DNA of 6,550 nt from Christensenella sp. UBA3792 (GTDB taxonomy: Bacteria; Bacillota; Clostridia; Christensenellales; CAG-138), in the NCBI GenBank assembly GCA_002369195.1, contig DFEW01000066.1, forward strand, positions 45,280 through 51,829, read 5' to 3'. The notes beneath the pieces were generated by a model. The model ran no database searches, was not told the origin of the DNA, and worked only from the letters and a program-made list of their open reading frames with translations. Below, piece after piece: positions 1 through 6,550 of this stretch (the stretch's first letter is position 1; each line of letters opens with the position of its first letter). A program made the position numbers and the translations under genes.

Positions 1-1
1 C

Positions 2-514
2 GGCGGTATGATCGTCATGGACGAAACGACCTGCATGGTCGACGTCGCGCGCTTCTTCCTCGACTTCACGGTCGACGAGAGCTGCGGCAAGTGCACCCCG
101 TGCCGCATCGGTACGAGACGCCTTCTCGAAATGCTTGACAAGATCACGTCCGGCAACGGTACGCTCGAAGATCTCGACAAGATGGAAGAGCTCTGCAACT
201 ACATCAAGGCGAACGCAATGTGCGCGCTCGGTCAGACGGCGCCGAACCCGGTTCTGTCCACGCTGAAGTATTTCCGCGACGAGTACGAAGCGCACGTCGT
301 CGAAAAGCGCTGCCCGGCGGGCGTCTGCAAGAAGCTCATGCACTACGAGATTCAGGCCGACAAGTGCCGCGGCTGCACGCTGTGCGCACGTCGCTGCCCG
401 GCAAACGCGATCACCGGCAAGGTCAAGGAACCGCATGTCATCGACCAGTCGAAGTGCATCAAGTGCGGCGCCTGTATGGAAGGCTGTAAGTTCTCGGCCA
501 TCATCAAGAAATAA
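2..514 (+). CDS. hydB: NADH-linked [FeFe] hydrogenase flavoprotein subunit (HydB/NuoF-like), C-terminal part
   Basis: The reading frame is already open at base 2, so the ATG at 8 is internal and the true start lies upstream. About 170 C-terminal residues are visible. Counting from the Met at base 8, they begin with the NuoF-type [4Fe-4S] site (C26-GK-C29-TP-C32, with C72 as fourth ligand in the [11 protein letters not shown] stretch). A CPAGVC pair follows at C102/C107. The tail has two ferredoxin-like [4Fe-4S] motifs, CxxCxxCxxxC at C120/C123/C126/C130 and C150/C153/C156/C160. A NuoF core with a 2x[4Fe-4S] tail is typical of the soluble diaphorase subunit of multimeric hydrogenases (HydB, HndC), which oxidises or reduces NAD(P)H at FMN. 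The FMN/NADH-binding part and the possible N-terminal thioredoxin-like [2Fe-2S] domain are outside the window. The catalytic subunit follows 11 nt downstream, supporting a hydrogenase rather than a complex I or formate dehydrogenase role. Confidence 0.9.
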   Translation, partial: GGMIVMDETTCMVDVARFFLDFTVDESCGKCTPCRIGTRRLLEMLDKITSGNGTLEDLDKMEELCNYIKANAMCALGQTAPNPVLSTLKYFRDEYEAHVVEKRCPAGVCKKLMHYEIQADKCRGCTLCARRCPANAITGKVKEPHVIDQSKCIKCGACMEGCKFSAIIKK

Positions 515-520
515 GGAGGG
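513..520 (+). promoter_or_regulatory. Ribosome binding site of hydA
   Basis: AAGGAGGG is a near-perfect Shine-Dalgarno sequence ending 5 nt before the ATG at 526. It overlaps the TAA stop of the upstream hydB gene (512-514), an arrangement that fits translational coupling of the two subunits. Confidence 0.85.
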
Positions 521-525
521 CGACC

Positions 526-2268
526 ATGGATACCATCAAAATGAAAATCAACGGAAGAGAGATCGAAGTCCCCGCGGGTTCCACCATTCTGGAAGCGGCG
601 GAGCTTGCAGGCATCCGTATCCCGACTCTCTGCTATATGAAGAACATCAACGCGATCGGCGCATGCCGTATGTGCGTGGTTGAAGTCAAGGGCGCGCGCA
701 GCAACCCCGTCGCCTGCCTGATGCAGGTCGCCGAGGGAATGGAAGTGCAGACGAATACGCCGGCGCTTCGCGCATCCCGCAAGATGACCCTCGAACTCAT
801 GCTTTCGAACCACCGTATGGACTGCCTTAGCTGCGTCAGAAGCGGCAAGTGCGAACTGCAGGCGCTGTCCCAAGAATACGGCTGCGATGCGCATAAGTTC
901 GACGGCGCACCGACCGAGCCGGACATCGACGATTCCGCGATCCACCTCATCCGCGACAACTCGAAGTGCATCCTGTGCCGTCGCTGTGTGGCTGTGTGCA
1001 AATACAACCAGCATTGCAACGTCATCGGTGCAAACGAGCGCGGCTTCAAGACGCATATCGCGAGCGCGTTCGATCTGCCGCTGGCATCGACCTCCTGCGT
1101 CAACTGCGGTCAGTGCATCAGCGTCTGCCCGACCGGCGCACTCACCGAGCGCGACGATACCGATAAGGTCTGGAAAGCAATTTCCGATCCCGACATGCAT
1201 GTGGTCGTCGGTCCCGCACCGTCCGTCCGCGTACAGCTCGGCGAAGAATTCGGCATGCCGATCGGCACGAATGTCGAGGGCAAGCTGATTGCAGCGCTCC
1301 ATCGCCTCGGCTTTGACAAGGTGTTCGACGTGGATAACGCGGCGGACGTCACGATCATGGAAGAGGGCACCGAGCTGATCGGTCGTCTCACCAAGGGCGG
1401 CAAGCTCCCGATGATCACGAGCTGCAGCCCCGGCTGGATCAAGTTCTGCGAACACTACTATCCGGAATTCATCCCGAACCTCAGCACCTGCAAATCGCCG
1501 CAAGGCATGTTCGGCGCTCTGGTGAAGTCCTACTACGCCGAAAAGATGGGCATCGACCCGAAGAAGATCTTCGTCGTTTCCGTCATGCCGTGCACCGCGA
1601 AGAAGTTCGAAGTGCAGCGTCCGGAACTCGGCAAGGACGGCGTACCGGATGTTGACGTGTCGATCACCACGCGCGAGCTCGCTTCGATGATCCGCCGTGC
1701 GGGCATCAAATTCGAAGAACTGCCCGATGAGGTTTGCGATCCGATGCTCGGCGTTGCGTCCGGCGCAGGTCATATCTTCGGCGCAACCGGCGGCGTTATG
1801 GAAGCTGCTCTGCGTACCGCGTATGAGAAGGTCACCGGCAAGACGCTCGAAAAGGTCGAGTTCCATGCCGTCCGCGGCACCGAAGCGATCAAGGAAGCAT
1901 CCTATGATCTGAACGGCGTCACCGTGCGCGTCGCGGTCACCAGCGGTCTCGAGAATGCGGCAAAGCTCCTCGACATGATCAAGAGCGGCGAGAAGCAGTA
2001 CGAGTTCGTCGAAGTCATGGCGTGCCCCGGCGGCTGCGTCAACGGCGGCGGTCAGCCGATTCAGCCCGGCTACATCCGCAACTTCGTCGACCTTCGCGCA
2101 AAGCGCGCGGCGGGCCTTTACGGCGAGGATTCCAACATGCCGCTCCGCAAGAGCCATGAGAACCCCGAAGTGCAAGCGCTCTATCGCGACTACCTCGGCG
2201 AGCCGAACAGCCACAAAGCACACGAGCTGCTGCACACGCACTACACCGAGCGCGGTCTGTACAAATAA
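526..2268 (+). CDS. hydA: [FeFe] hydrogenase catalytic subunit HydA (NADH-linked, group A)
   Basis: This complete 580-residue cytoplasmic enzyme interconverts protons and H2. Domains in order: a plant-type [2Fe-2S] domain (C36, C47, C50, C64); a His-ligated [4Fe-4S] site (H96, C100, C103, C109); two ferredoxin-type [4Fe-4S] clusters (C148/C151/C154 with C201, and C191/C194/C197 with C158); and the H-cluster domain from about residue 220 to the end. The H-cluster signatures are TSCSPGW (298-304), MPCTAKKFE (354-362) and EVMACPGGCVNGGGQP (496-511). Length and layout match Clostridium pasteurianum CpI and the HydA/HndD subunits of multimeric hydrogenases. In CpI numbering recalled from memory, the H-cluster cysteines 300, 355, 499 and 503 map without gaps to 301, 356, 500 and 504 here. 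Residue 301 is Ser rather than Cys; C300, matching the proton-relay Cys299, is kept. The neighbouring hydB makes NADH the likely electron partner, possibly with ferredoxin in a bifurcating complex. The start is fixed by the strong upstream Shine-Dalgarno sequence. Confidence 0.96.
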   Translation: MDTIKMKINGREIEVPAGSTILEAAELAGIRIPTLCYMKNINAIGACRMCVVEVKGARSNPVACLMQVAEGMEVQTNTPALRASRKMTLELMLSNHRMDCLSCVRSGKCELQALSQEYGCDAHKFDGAPTEPDIDDSAIHLIRDNSKCILCRRCVAVCKYNQHCNVIGANERGFKTHIASAFDLPLASTSCVNCGQCISVCPTGALTERDDTDKVWKAISDPDMHVVVGPAPSVRVQLGEEFGMPIGTNVEGKLIAALHRLGFDKVFDVDNAADVTIMEEGTELIGRLTKGGKLPMITSCSPGWIKFCEHYYPEFIPNLSTCKSPQGMFGALVKSYYAEKMGIDPKKIFVVSVMPCTAKKFEVQRPELGKDGVPDVDVSITTRELASMIRRAGIKFEELPDEVCDPMLGVASGAGHIFGATGGVMEAALRTAYEKVTGKTLEKVEFHAVRGTEAIKEASYDLNGVTVRVAVTSGLENAAKLLDMIKSGEKQYEFVEVMACPGGCVNGGGQPIQPGYIRNFVDLRAKRAAGLYGEDSNMPLRKSHENPEVQALYRDYLGEPNSHKAHELLHTHYTERGLYK

Positions 2269-2287
2269 TTCATAATAGTTATAGAAG

Positions 2288-2315
2288 GCGGGAGAGTGAT
2301 CTCCCGCTCTTTTTT
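2288..2315 (+). terminator. Rho-independent terminator of the hydrogenase operon
   Basis: The stem GCGGGAGA (2288-2295) pairs perfectly with TCTCCCGC (2300-2307) around a four-base GTGA (GNRA-type) loop. The T-rich tract TCTTTTTT (2308-2315) follows directly. It lies 19 nt after the hydA stop codon and should separate the hydrogenase transcript from the dgt-dnaG-rpoD operon. Confidence 0.93.
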
Positions 2316-2321
2316 CATACG

Positions 2322-2341
2322 CTTTTTTTCAGTAAAAAAAG
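2322..2341. repeat. Perfect T7/A7 inverted repeat in the intergenic region
   Basis: CTTTTTTT (2322-2329) and AAAAAAAG (2334-2341) are exact reverse complements separated by CAGT. The A-tract lies roughly 24-30 bases before the candidate -10 at 2364, so it may act as a bent or UP-like element. The T-tract could also extend termination. As an RNA hairpin it would be weak, being almost all A-U pairs. The function is inferred only. Confidence 0.45.
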
Positions 2342-2363
2342 GAATTTATGAAGTTTTGGAGTA

Positions 2364-2369
2364 TATAAC
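2364..2369 (+). promoter_or_regulatory. Candidate -10 element for the dgt-dnaG-rpoD operon
   Basis: TATAAC matches the sigma-A -10 consensus at five of six bases. It sits in the AT-rich stretch between the hydA terminator and the dgt ribosome binding site, where a promoter is expected. No convincing TTGACA-like -35 hexamer lies 15-19 bases upstream and there is no extended TG motif. Placement is therefore tentative; an A-tract upstream may compensate. Confidence 0.3.
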
Positions 2370-2385
2370 TATTGAAAAGTTTTGC

Positions 2386-2391
2386 GGAGGG
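2386..2391 (+). promoter_or_regulatory. Ribosome binding site that sets the dgt start
   Basis: GGAGGG lies 5 nt before the ATG at 2397. The frame stays open upstream to a TTG at 2382, but that codon precedes this Shine-Dalgarno sequence and has none of its own, so the ATG at 2397 is the preferred start. Confidence 0.8.
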
Positions 2392-2396
2392 CGACG

Positions 2397-3404
2397 ATGG
2401 AAGACGGATCGGTTCGAAAAATGCGCGAAGAATGGGAAAAACAAATGCTTTCGCCGTATGCGACACTGGTCGTCAATACGCGCGGGCGCGAGGTCCCGAT
2501 GGCGCTTTGTCCCGTGCGCACCGAGTTTGTGCGCGACCGAGACCGTATCCTGCATTCGAAGTCGTTTCGCAGACTGAAGCACAAGACACAGGTGTTTTTG
2601 GCGCCGAAGGGCGATCACTACCGCACGCGCCTGACGCATACGCTTGAGGTTACGCAGATTGCTCGAACAATCTCCCGCGCGCTGCGGCTCAACGAGGACC
2701 TGACCGAAGCGATCGCGATGGGACATGATCTCGGACACACCCCGTTCGGTCATGCGGGCGAGGAAGTGCTCAACGAACTACTGCCCGGCGGATTCAAGCA
2801 CAACAGACAGAGCCTGCGCGTCGTGGAAAAACTCGAATACGACGGCAAAGGCCTGAACCTGACGTGGGAAGTGCGCGACGGCATCGTAAATCACACGAGC
2901 AGCGGACATCCCGCCACGACGGAAGGCAAGGTCGTTTCGCTTGCCGACCGGATCGCATACATCAATCACGACATCGACGATGCAATGCGCGCGGGCGTTC
3001 TGACCGAGGCGGACCTGCCGAAGTCCTGCATCGATTTGTTCGGAGACACGCACGCGAAGCGCATCAACAGTCTGATCATCAATGTGATCGAAAACAGTCA
3101 GGACAGCGATGTGATCCGCTTTTCGCCCGATTATGCCGAGGAATTCAAGGTGCTTCGAAAGTTTATGTTCGACCACGTCTATCTGAACCCGACCGCCAAG
3201 AGCGAGGAGGGAAAGGCGAAGGGCGTCGTGCGCGCGCTGTATGAATACTACTTTGCGCATCCGGAACTGCTCGACGAGGAGTACCTCACGACGCTGGAGA
3301 CGGAGGGTAAGGAACGCGCCGTTGCCGACTTCATCGCCGGTATGAGCGACACCTACGCGATCAGCACATATGAAAGAATTTTCGTACCGAAAAGCTGGAG
3401 CTGA
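2397..3404 (+). CDS. dgt: HD-domain deoxynucleoside triphosphate triphosphohydrolase (dGTPase-like)
   Basis: This 335-residue protein is predicted to hydrolyse dNTPs, dGTP in the founding member, to the deoxynucleoside plus triphosphate, adjusting dNTP pools in the cytoplasm. The HD-superfamily metal site is intact: H81 (in RTRLTHTLEV), H110-D111 (MGHDLGHTPFGHAGE) and D184 (SLADRIAYINHDIDDA). H114 and H119 supply the extra conserved histidines of the dGTPase family. The N-terminal FRRLKHKTQVF segment and the C-terminal DFIAGMSDTYA segment are also family signatures. It is shorter than E. coli Dgt (about 500 residues) and fits the compact Dgt-like branch common in Firmicutes. It appears to be the first gene of an operon, with dnaG starting 29 nt downstream. 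Substrate range and any dNTP-activated regulation cannot be read from sequence. Confidence 0.92.
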   Translation: MEDGSVRKMREEWEKQMLSPYATLVVNTRGREVPMALCPVRTEFVRDRDRILHSKSFRRLKHKTQVFLAPKGDHYRTRLTHTLEVTQIARTISRALRLNEDLTEAIAMGHDLGHTPFGHAGEEVLNELLPGGFKHNRQSLRVVEKLEYDGKGLNLTWEVRDGIVNHTSSGHPATTEGKVVSLADRIAYINHDIDDAMRAGVLTEADLPKSCIDLFGDTHAKRINSLIINVIENSQDSDVIRFSPDYAEEFKVLRKFMFDHVYLNPTAKSEEGKAKGVVRALYEYYFAHPELLDEEYLTTLETEGKERAVADFIAGMSDTYAISTYERIFVPKSWS

Positions 3405-3410
3405 GGTACG
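3383..3410 (+). repeat. Inverted repeat spanning the dgt stop codon
   Basis: CGTACC (3383-3388) and GGTACG (3405-3410) are perfect reverse complements flanking the end of dgt. Inside, AGC (3393-3395) can pair with GCT (3400-3402) around a TGGA loop, giving a two-tier hairpin. Only TTT follows, so it is a poor terminator. It could be an attenuator, an RNA-processing or stability element between dgt and dnaG, or chance. Confidence 0.35.
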
Positions 3411-3421
3411 TTTGACACAAG

Positions 3422-3427
3422 AAAGGA
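3422..3427 (+). promoter_or_regulatory. Ribosome binding site of dnaG
   Basis: AAAGGA ends 6 nt before the ATG at 3434. It is weaker than the AAGGAGG-type sites before hydA and rpoD, which would fit the low level at which primase is usually made. Confidence 0.65.
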
Positions 3428-3433
3428 CCTGTC

Positions 3434-5194
3434 ATGGCATTTCCGAGCGCATGGCTCGATGAGCTGCTGCACAAAAACGACATCGTTTCCGTCGTGTCGG
3501 AATACGTGGACCTGAAGCCCAAAGGACGTAAACTGTGGGCTTGCTGTCCGCTGCACGGCGAAAAAACGCCGTCGTTCTCGGTCTCGCCGGACAAGCAGCT
3601 GTTCTACTGCTTCGGCTGTCATGCGGGCGGCACGGTCATTCAGTTCGTGATGGACATAGAGCGGCTGACCTTTTACGAGGCGGTTCAGCAGCTCGCGGCG
3701 CGGGTCAACATGGACCTGCCGAACGAGATCAACGATCGCGAACTGCAAAAGCAGCGCGCCTATAAAAAACGCCTGCTGGAAGCGAACCGCGATGCCGCGC
3801 GTTACTATTGCCGGTGCTTTCTCGATCCGAAGACGGGCGAGACGGCGCGCGAATACGCCGCAAAGCGCGGCCTGAATGCCGATATCATCACGCGGTTCGG
3901 CATCGGATTTGCGCCGGATACCTGGGATTCGCTGTTAAAGCATCTCAAAAGTCTCGGCTATGCCGAAAAGGAACTGGTCGACGCCGGACTTTTGGTGCAC
4001 AACAGCGAGCGCAATACGGTGTACGACGCGTTTCGCGGACGGCTGATCTTTCCAATTCTGAACATCAACGGATCGGTTCTCGGCTTCGGCGCGCGCGTGA
4101 TGGGCGAAGAAAAGCCGAAGTACATCAATACGGGCGATACGCCGGTATACAACAAGCGCAACAACCTGTACGGGCTGAACCTGCACAAGAACGAAAAGCT
4201 CGACGATCTCATCATGGTCGAGGGCTATATGGATGTGATCGGACTGTACAAGGCAGGCGTTAGGAACGCCGTAGCCAGTCTCGGAACCGCGCTCACGCAG
4301 CAGCAGGCAAGACTGTTGAAGCGATATGTCGAGAAGGTGTTTATCGCCTATGACGGCGACGCGGCGGGACAGAACGCAATGGTGCGCGGACTGGACATTC
4401 TTCGCGCGGAGGGATTGGAGGTTCGGGTCATCATCTTCCCGGACAACCTCGATCCAGACGAATACGTACAGGTCTACGGCAAGGACGGGTTCGACCGGCT
4501 GAAAGAAAATGCGCTCTCGCTGAACGCGTTTAAAATCGAAGCGATGGCGAGAAACTATGATCTTGAGGACATCAATGCGCGTGAACGGTTCGCGAAAAAC
4601 GCCTGCGCGTTCGTCGCAAGTCTGCAGCCGATCGAGCAGGAGCGTTACTATCGACTGATCGCAAACAAAACCGGTTACGCGTTGGAAGCGCTTGAAGCGC
4701 AGGGACAGAGAAGCGGCGGGATCGTGCCGGATCAGGACAGGAGCGCGCCGATTCGCGGCGGATTTCGCAAGCGGATCGATCAGGACGAAGAGGCGCGCGA
4801 CGTGATCGAGCGAACGCTGCTTGCGGCATGCCTCAAGGATCGCGCGGCGATGCGCGTCTGCATCGACGGGAACGCCGGCGCACGGATCAAGAATCCGACC
4901 TACCTTGCATTGTACGAAGCGCTGCGCGAGCAGGGCGCGGATTTCTCGCTTGCCAATTATGTCGGAGAGCTTCCCGAAAAGGATGCGGAAACGGTTTCGT
5001 CGATCCTGCACGACGAGGAAGCCACGGAAAACGCGGCACGCGTTGCGGCGGACTGCTTGAAACGGCTCGGTCAGGAGAACGAGTCGGACGAGATCGAGCG
5101 GCTGCAGGCGGAATTAAAAAGAACGGATTTGACGGCAGAGGAAAGAAACGCCGTTTTAAAAGAGATCACCAATCGCATACGGGCAAATAAATAA
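3434..5194 (+). CDS. dnaG: DNA primase DnaG
   Basis: This complete 586-residue primase makes the short RNA primers for Okazaki fragments and acts with the replicative helicase DnaB/DnaC. The N-terminal CHC2 zinc domain is intact: C38-P-L-H41 and C59-F-G-C62, in the [15 protein letters not shown] context. The RNA-polymerase core and TOPRIM domain follow, with E263 in [10 protein letters not shown]307/D309 in AYDGDAAG and the DPDEY motif at 340-344 as catalytic, metal-binding residues. RFGIGFAP (154-161) and [13 protein letters not shown] (229-241) are further core signatures. From about residue 450 a variable helical C-terminal region matches the expected helicase-binding domain by position; its sequence is less conserved. 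Length is normal for the family (about 580-600). dgt is upstream, and rpoD follows after 11 nt, the classic dnaG-rpoD pairing. No rpsU precedes it, unlike in enterobacteria. Confidence 0.97.
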   Translation: MAFPSAWLDELLHKNDIVSVVSEYVDLKPKGRKLWACCPLHGEKTPSFSVSPDKQLFYCFGCHAGGTVIQFVMDIERLTFYEAVQQLAARVNMDLPNEINDRELQKQRAYKKRLLEANRDAARYYCRCFLDPKTGETAREYAAKRGLNADIITRFGIGFAPDTWDSLLKHLKSLGYAEKELVDAGLLVHNSERNTVYDAFRGRLIFPILNINGSVLGFGARVMGEEKPKYINTGDTPVYNKRNNLYGLNLHKNEKLDDLIMVEGYMDVIGLYKAGVRNAVASLGTALTQQQARLLKRYVEKVFIAYDGDAAGQNAMVRGLDILRAEGLEVRVIIFPDNLDPDEYVQVYGKDGFDRLKENALSLNAFKIEAMARNYDLEDINARERFAKNACAFVASLQPIEQERYYRLIANKTGYALEALEAQGQRSGGIVPDQDRSAPIRGGFRKRIDQDEEARDVIERTLLAACLKDRAAMRVCIDGNAGARIKNPTYLALYEALREQGADFSLANYVGELPEKDAETVSSILHDEEATENAARVAADCLKRLGQENESDEIERLQAELKRTDLTAEERNAVLKEITNRIRANK

Positions 5195-5198
5195 GGAG
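5193..5198 (+). promoter_or_regulatory. Ribosome binding site of rpoD
   Basis: AAGGAG overlaps the TAA stop of dnaG (5192-5194) and ends 7 nt before the ATG at 5206. The overlap suggests translational coupling. The stronger match than the dnaG site could raise sigma factor output relative to primase from a shared transcript. Confidence 0.8.
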
Positions 5199-5205
5199 AC
5201 GGGAC

Positions 5206-6550
5206 ATGGAAGAAACAAAAACCGCAAAGAAAACCAAGAAAATGCAGACCGCCGAAGCGACGGAACAGAAGCGCGTAAGCAAGGCAAAAGCCGCCGAACA
5301 GGCGGAGGAGACCGTGCAGGAAGCAACGGAAGCCGCGGGCACGCCGATCGAAGCGGAACCGGCAGCGGAGCCGGAAACCGAGAAGAAGCCGAAGCGCGCC
5401 GCAAAGCCGAAGACCAAGACGACGGAACCGCAGGAGGAAGCGACTGCCGAAGAAACGAAGGAAGAGCCCGTCAAGAAGCCCAAGGCAAAGAAGACCAAGG
5501 CGAAGAAGGCGGAGCCGCAGGAGGAGCCGGAGACGTCCGAGGATGACGAGGACAAGACGGAGGACGAGGCGGAGATGAAGCCTGTGAACGCGGATCAGAA
5601 GATCCGCGAACTGTTGGAATCCGGCAAGCAAAAGGGCATTCTGACCTACAACGAAATCATGGACACGCTGAACGAGCTCGGGATCGACGCCGATCAGATG
5701 GACAAGATTTACGGCGAACTCGAAGACCTGAACATCGATATCGTCGAGGAAATCGAGATTCCGGAGGATATCAACGAGGAAATCGCACAGATCGAAACCG
5801 TCCTCGCAAGCACCGAAGGCATCAACATCGACGATCCGGTCCGCATGTATCTGAAAGAAATCGGTAAGGTGCCGCTTTTGAACGCGGAGGAGGAGATTCA
5901 GATCGCGCAGCGCATGGCGGACGGCGACCTTGACGCAAAGCATCAGCTGGCGGAAGCCAACCTTCGTCTGGTCGTATCAATCGCAAAGCGCTATGTCGGT
6001 CGCGGCATGCTGTTCCTCGATCTCATTCAGGAAGGCAACCTCGGTCTGATTAAGGCGGTCGAAAAGTTCGACTACCGCAAGGGCTATAAGTTCTCGACGT
6101 ACGCGACGTGGTGGATCCGTCAGGCGATTACCCGCGCGATCGCCGATCAGGCGCGCACGATCCGCATTCCGGTGCATATGGTTGAGACGATCAACAAGCT
6201 GATCCGCGTCAACCGTCAGCTCGTGCAGGAGCTCGGCAGAGACCCGCGTCCCGATGAAATTGCACATGAAATGGGCATTTCCGAGGACAAGGTTCGCGAG
6301 ATCCTGAAGATCGCGCAGGAGCCCGTTTCCCTCGAAACGCCGATTGGCGAAGAGGACGATTCGCACCTCGGCGATTTCATTCCCGACGACGATGCGCCCG
6401 CGCCCGCGGACGCCGTAGCCGTCGCGCTGCTGAAGGAACAGCTCGTCGAAGTGCTCAACACGCTGACCCCGCGCGAGGCGAAGGTTCTGCGACTGAGGTA
6501 CGGTCTTGACGACGGCAAGGCAAGAACGCTCGAGGAGGTCGGCAAGGAGT
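5206..6550 (+). CDS. rpoD: Primary (housekeeping) RNA polymerase sigma factor RpoD/SigA, 3' end cut
   Basis: 448 codons are visible and the frame is still open at the right edge. Residues 1-125 form a low-complexity tail rich in Lys, Glu, Ala, Pro and Thr, with no Leu, aromatic or Cys residue in the first 120. A region 1.1-like segment (about 128-175, [22 protein letters not shown] context) and an acidic linker follow. Region 1.2 starts at about 209 ([17 protein letters not shown]). Regions 2.1-2.4 (about 245-318) contain [36 protein letters not shown] and [17 protein letters not shown], the core-binding and -10 recognition helices. Region 3 has [11 protein letters not shown] and the region 3.2 finger ([15 protein letters not shown], 386-400). 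Region 4 begins at about 405; [16 protein letters not shown] (419-434) is present, but the -35-binding helix-turn-helix is missing beyond the edge. This is a group 1 sigma factor, with a tail that makes it longer than Bacillus SigA (371 residues). Confidence 0.96.
   Translation, partial: MEETKTAKKTKKMQTAEATEQKRVSKAKAAEQAEETVQEATEAAGTPIEAEPAAEPETEKKPKRAAKPKTKTTEPQEEATAEETKEEPVKKPKAKKTKAKKAEPQEEPETSEDDEDKTEDEAEMKPVNADQKIRELLESGKQKGILTYNEIMDTLNELGIDADQMDKIYGELEDLNIDIVEEIEIPEDINEEIAQIETVLASTEGINIDDPVRMYLKEIGKVPLLNAEEEIQIAQRMADGDLDAKHQLAEANLRLVVSIAKRYVGRGMLFLDLIQEGNLGLIKAVEKFDYRKGYKFSTYATWWIRQAITRAIADQARTIRIPVHMVETINKLIRVNRQLVQELGRDPRPDEIAHEMGISEDKVREILKIAQEPVSLETPIGEEDDSHLGDFIPDDDAPAPADAVAVALLKEQLVEVLNTLTPREAKVLRLRYGLDDGKARTLEEVGKE

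Noticed and set aside
352..2241. A 629-codon open reading frame on the - strand opposite hydA
   Set aside because: Its codons are in exact register with hydA, so it stays open simply because hydA avoids the sense codons TTA, CTA and TCA. It shows no recognisable domain or sensible ribosome binding site, while hydA is an unmistakable gene.
2382..2396. TTG start giving a dgt protein five residues longer
   Set aside because: The TTG lies upstream of the clear GGAGGG Shine-Dalgarno sequence (2386-2391) and has none of its own; the ATG at 2397 is correctly spaced.
2296..2577. A + strand open frame starting inside the hydA terminator and running into dgt
   Set aside because: It starts in the terminator loop, has no ribosome binding site, and overlaps the well-supported dgt gene in another frame.
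2778..3260. An open frame on the - strand opposite dgt, and a similar one opposite dnaG (3935-5011)
   Set aside because: Both are in register with the sense gene and are explained by the same codon bias. Neither has recognisable motifs.
3412..3417. Perfect TTGACA (-35 consensus) in the dgt-dnaG gap
   Set aside because: The expected -10 position (around 3435-3440) falls inside the dnaG start region and has no TATAAT-like sequence. It is probably chance, though it would matter if a start site were mapped there.
5129..5160. TTGACG followed by TTTTAA/TTTAAA as a possible internal promoter for rpoD within the end of dnaG
   Set aside because: The spacing is 19-20 bases and the -10 match is poor. 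An internal rpoD promoter is biologically plausible, but this evidence is too weak to annotate.
5071..5943. A 290-codon leucine/arginine-rich open frame on the - strand opposite the end of dnaG and the start of rpoD
   Set aside because: It is in register with rpoD and is the reverse reading of the Lys/Glu-rich tail (AAG and GAG codons read back as CTT and CTC, Leu). The low-complexity leucine runs follow from that.

Overview
The window reads as a chromosomal segment of an anaerobic, fairly GC-rich Clostridia-type Firmicute. Three things point that way: an NADH-linked [FeFe] hydrogenase, strong AAGGAGG-type ribosome binding sites before the genes, and a dgt-dnaG-rpoD cluster of the kind I associate with clostridia. 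I cannot assign a genus from sequence alone. All genes are on the + strand and the coding density is high.

Region 1 (1-2268) is the end of a hydrogenase operon. It holds the C-terminal part of a NuoF-like flavoprotein/diaphorase subunit (HydB type, cut by the left edge) and then a complete 580-residue [FeFe] hydrogenase catalytic subunit (HydA). Together they would pass electrons between NAD(H), probably ferredoxin, and protons through a chain of iron-sulfur clusters. The third subunit (HydC/NuoE-like) would be expected upstream, outside the window. A strong intrinsic terminator at 2288-2315 ends the operon.

Region 2 (2269-2396) is the only sizeable non-coding gap. It is AT-rich compared with its surroundings. 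It holds the terminator, a perfect T7/A7 inverted repeat, a weak -10-like sequence, and the ribosome binding site that fixes the start of the next gene.

Region 3 (2397-6550) is a macromolecular-synthesis operon: an HD-domain dNTP triphosphohydrolase (dgt-like), DNA primase (dnaG), and the primary sigma factor (rpoD), which runs off the right edge. The gaps are 29 and 11 nt, so co-transcription is likely. The operon links nucleotide-pool control, replication priming and housekeeping transcription. The sigma factor has a long lysine/glutamate-rich disordered N-terminal tail.

I found no mobile element, CRISPR array, RNA gene or clearly new system. The points most worth a second look are a Cys-to-Ser change at an H-cluster ligand position in HydA, with a nearby extra cysteine, the disordered tail of RpoD, and an inverted repeat around the dgt stop codon.
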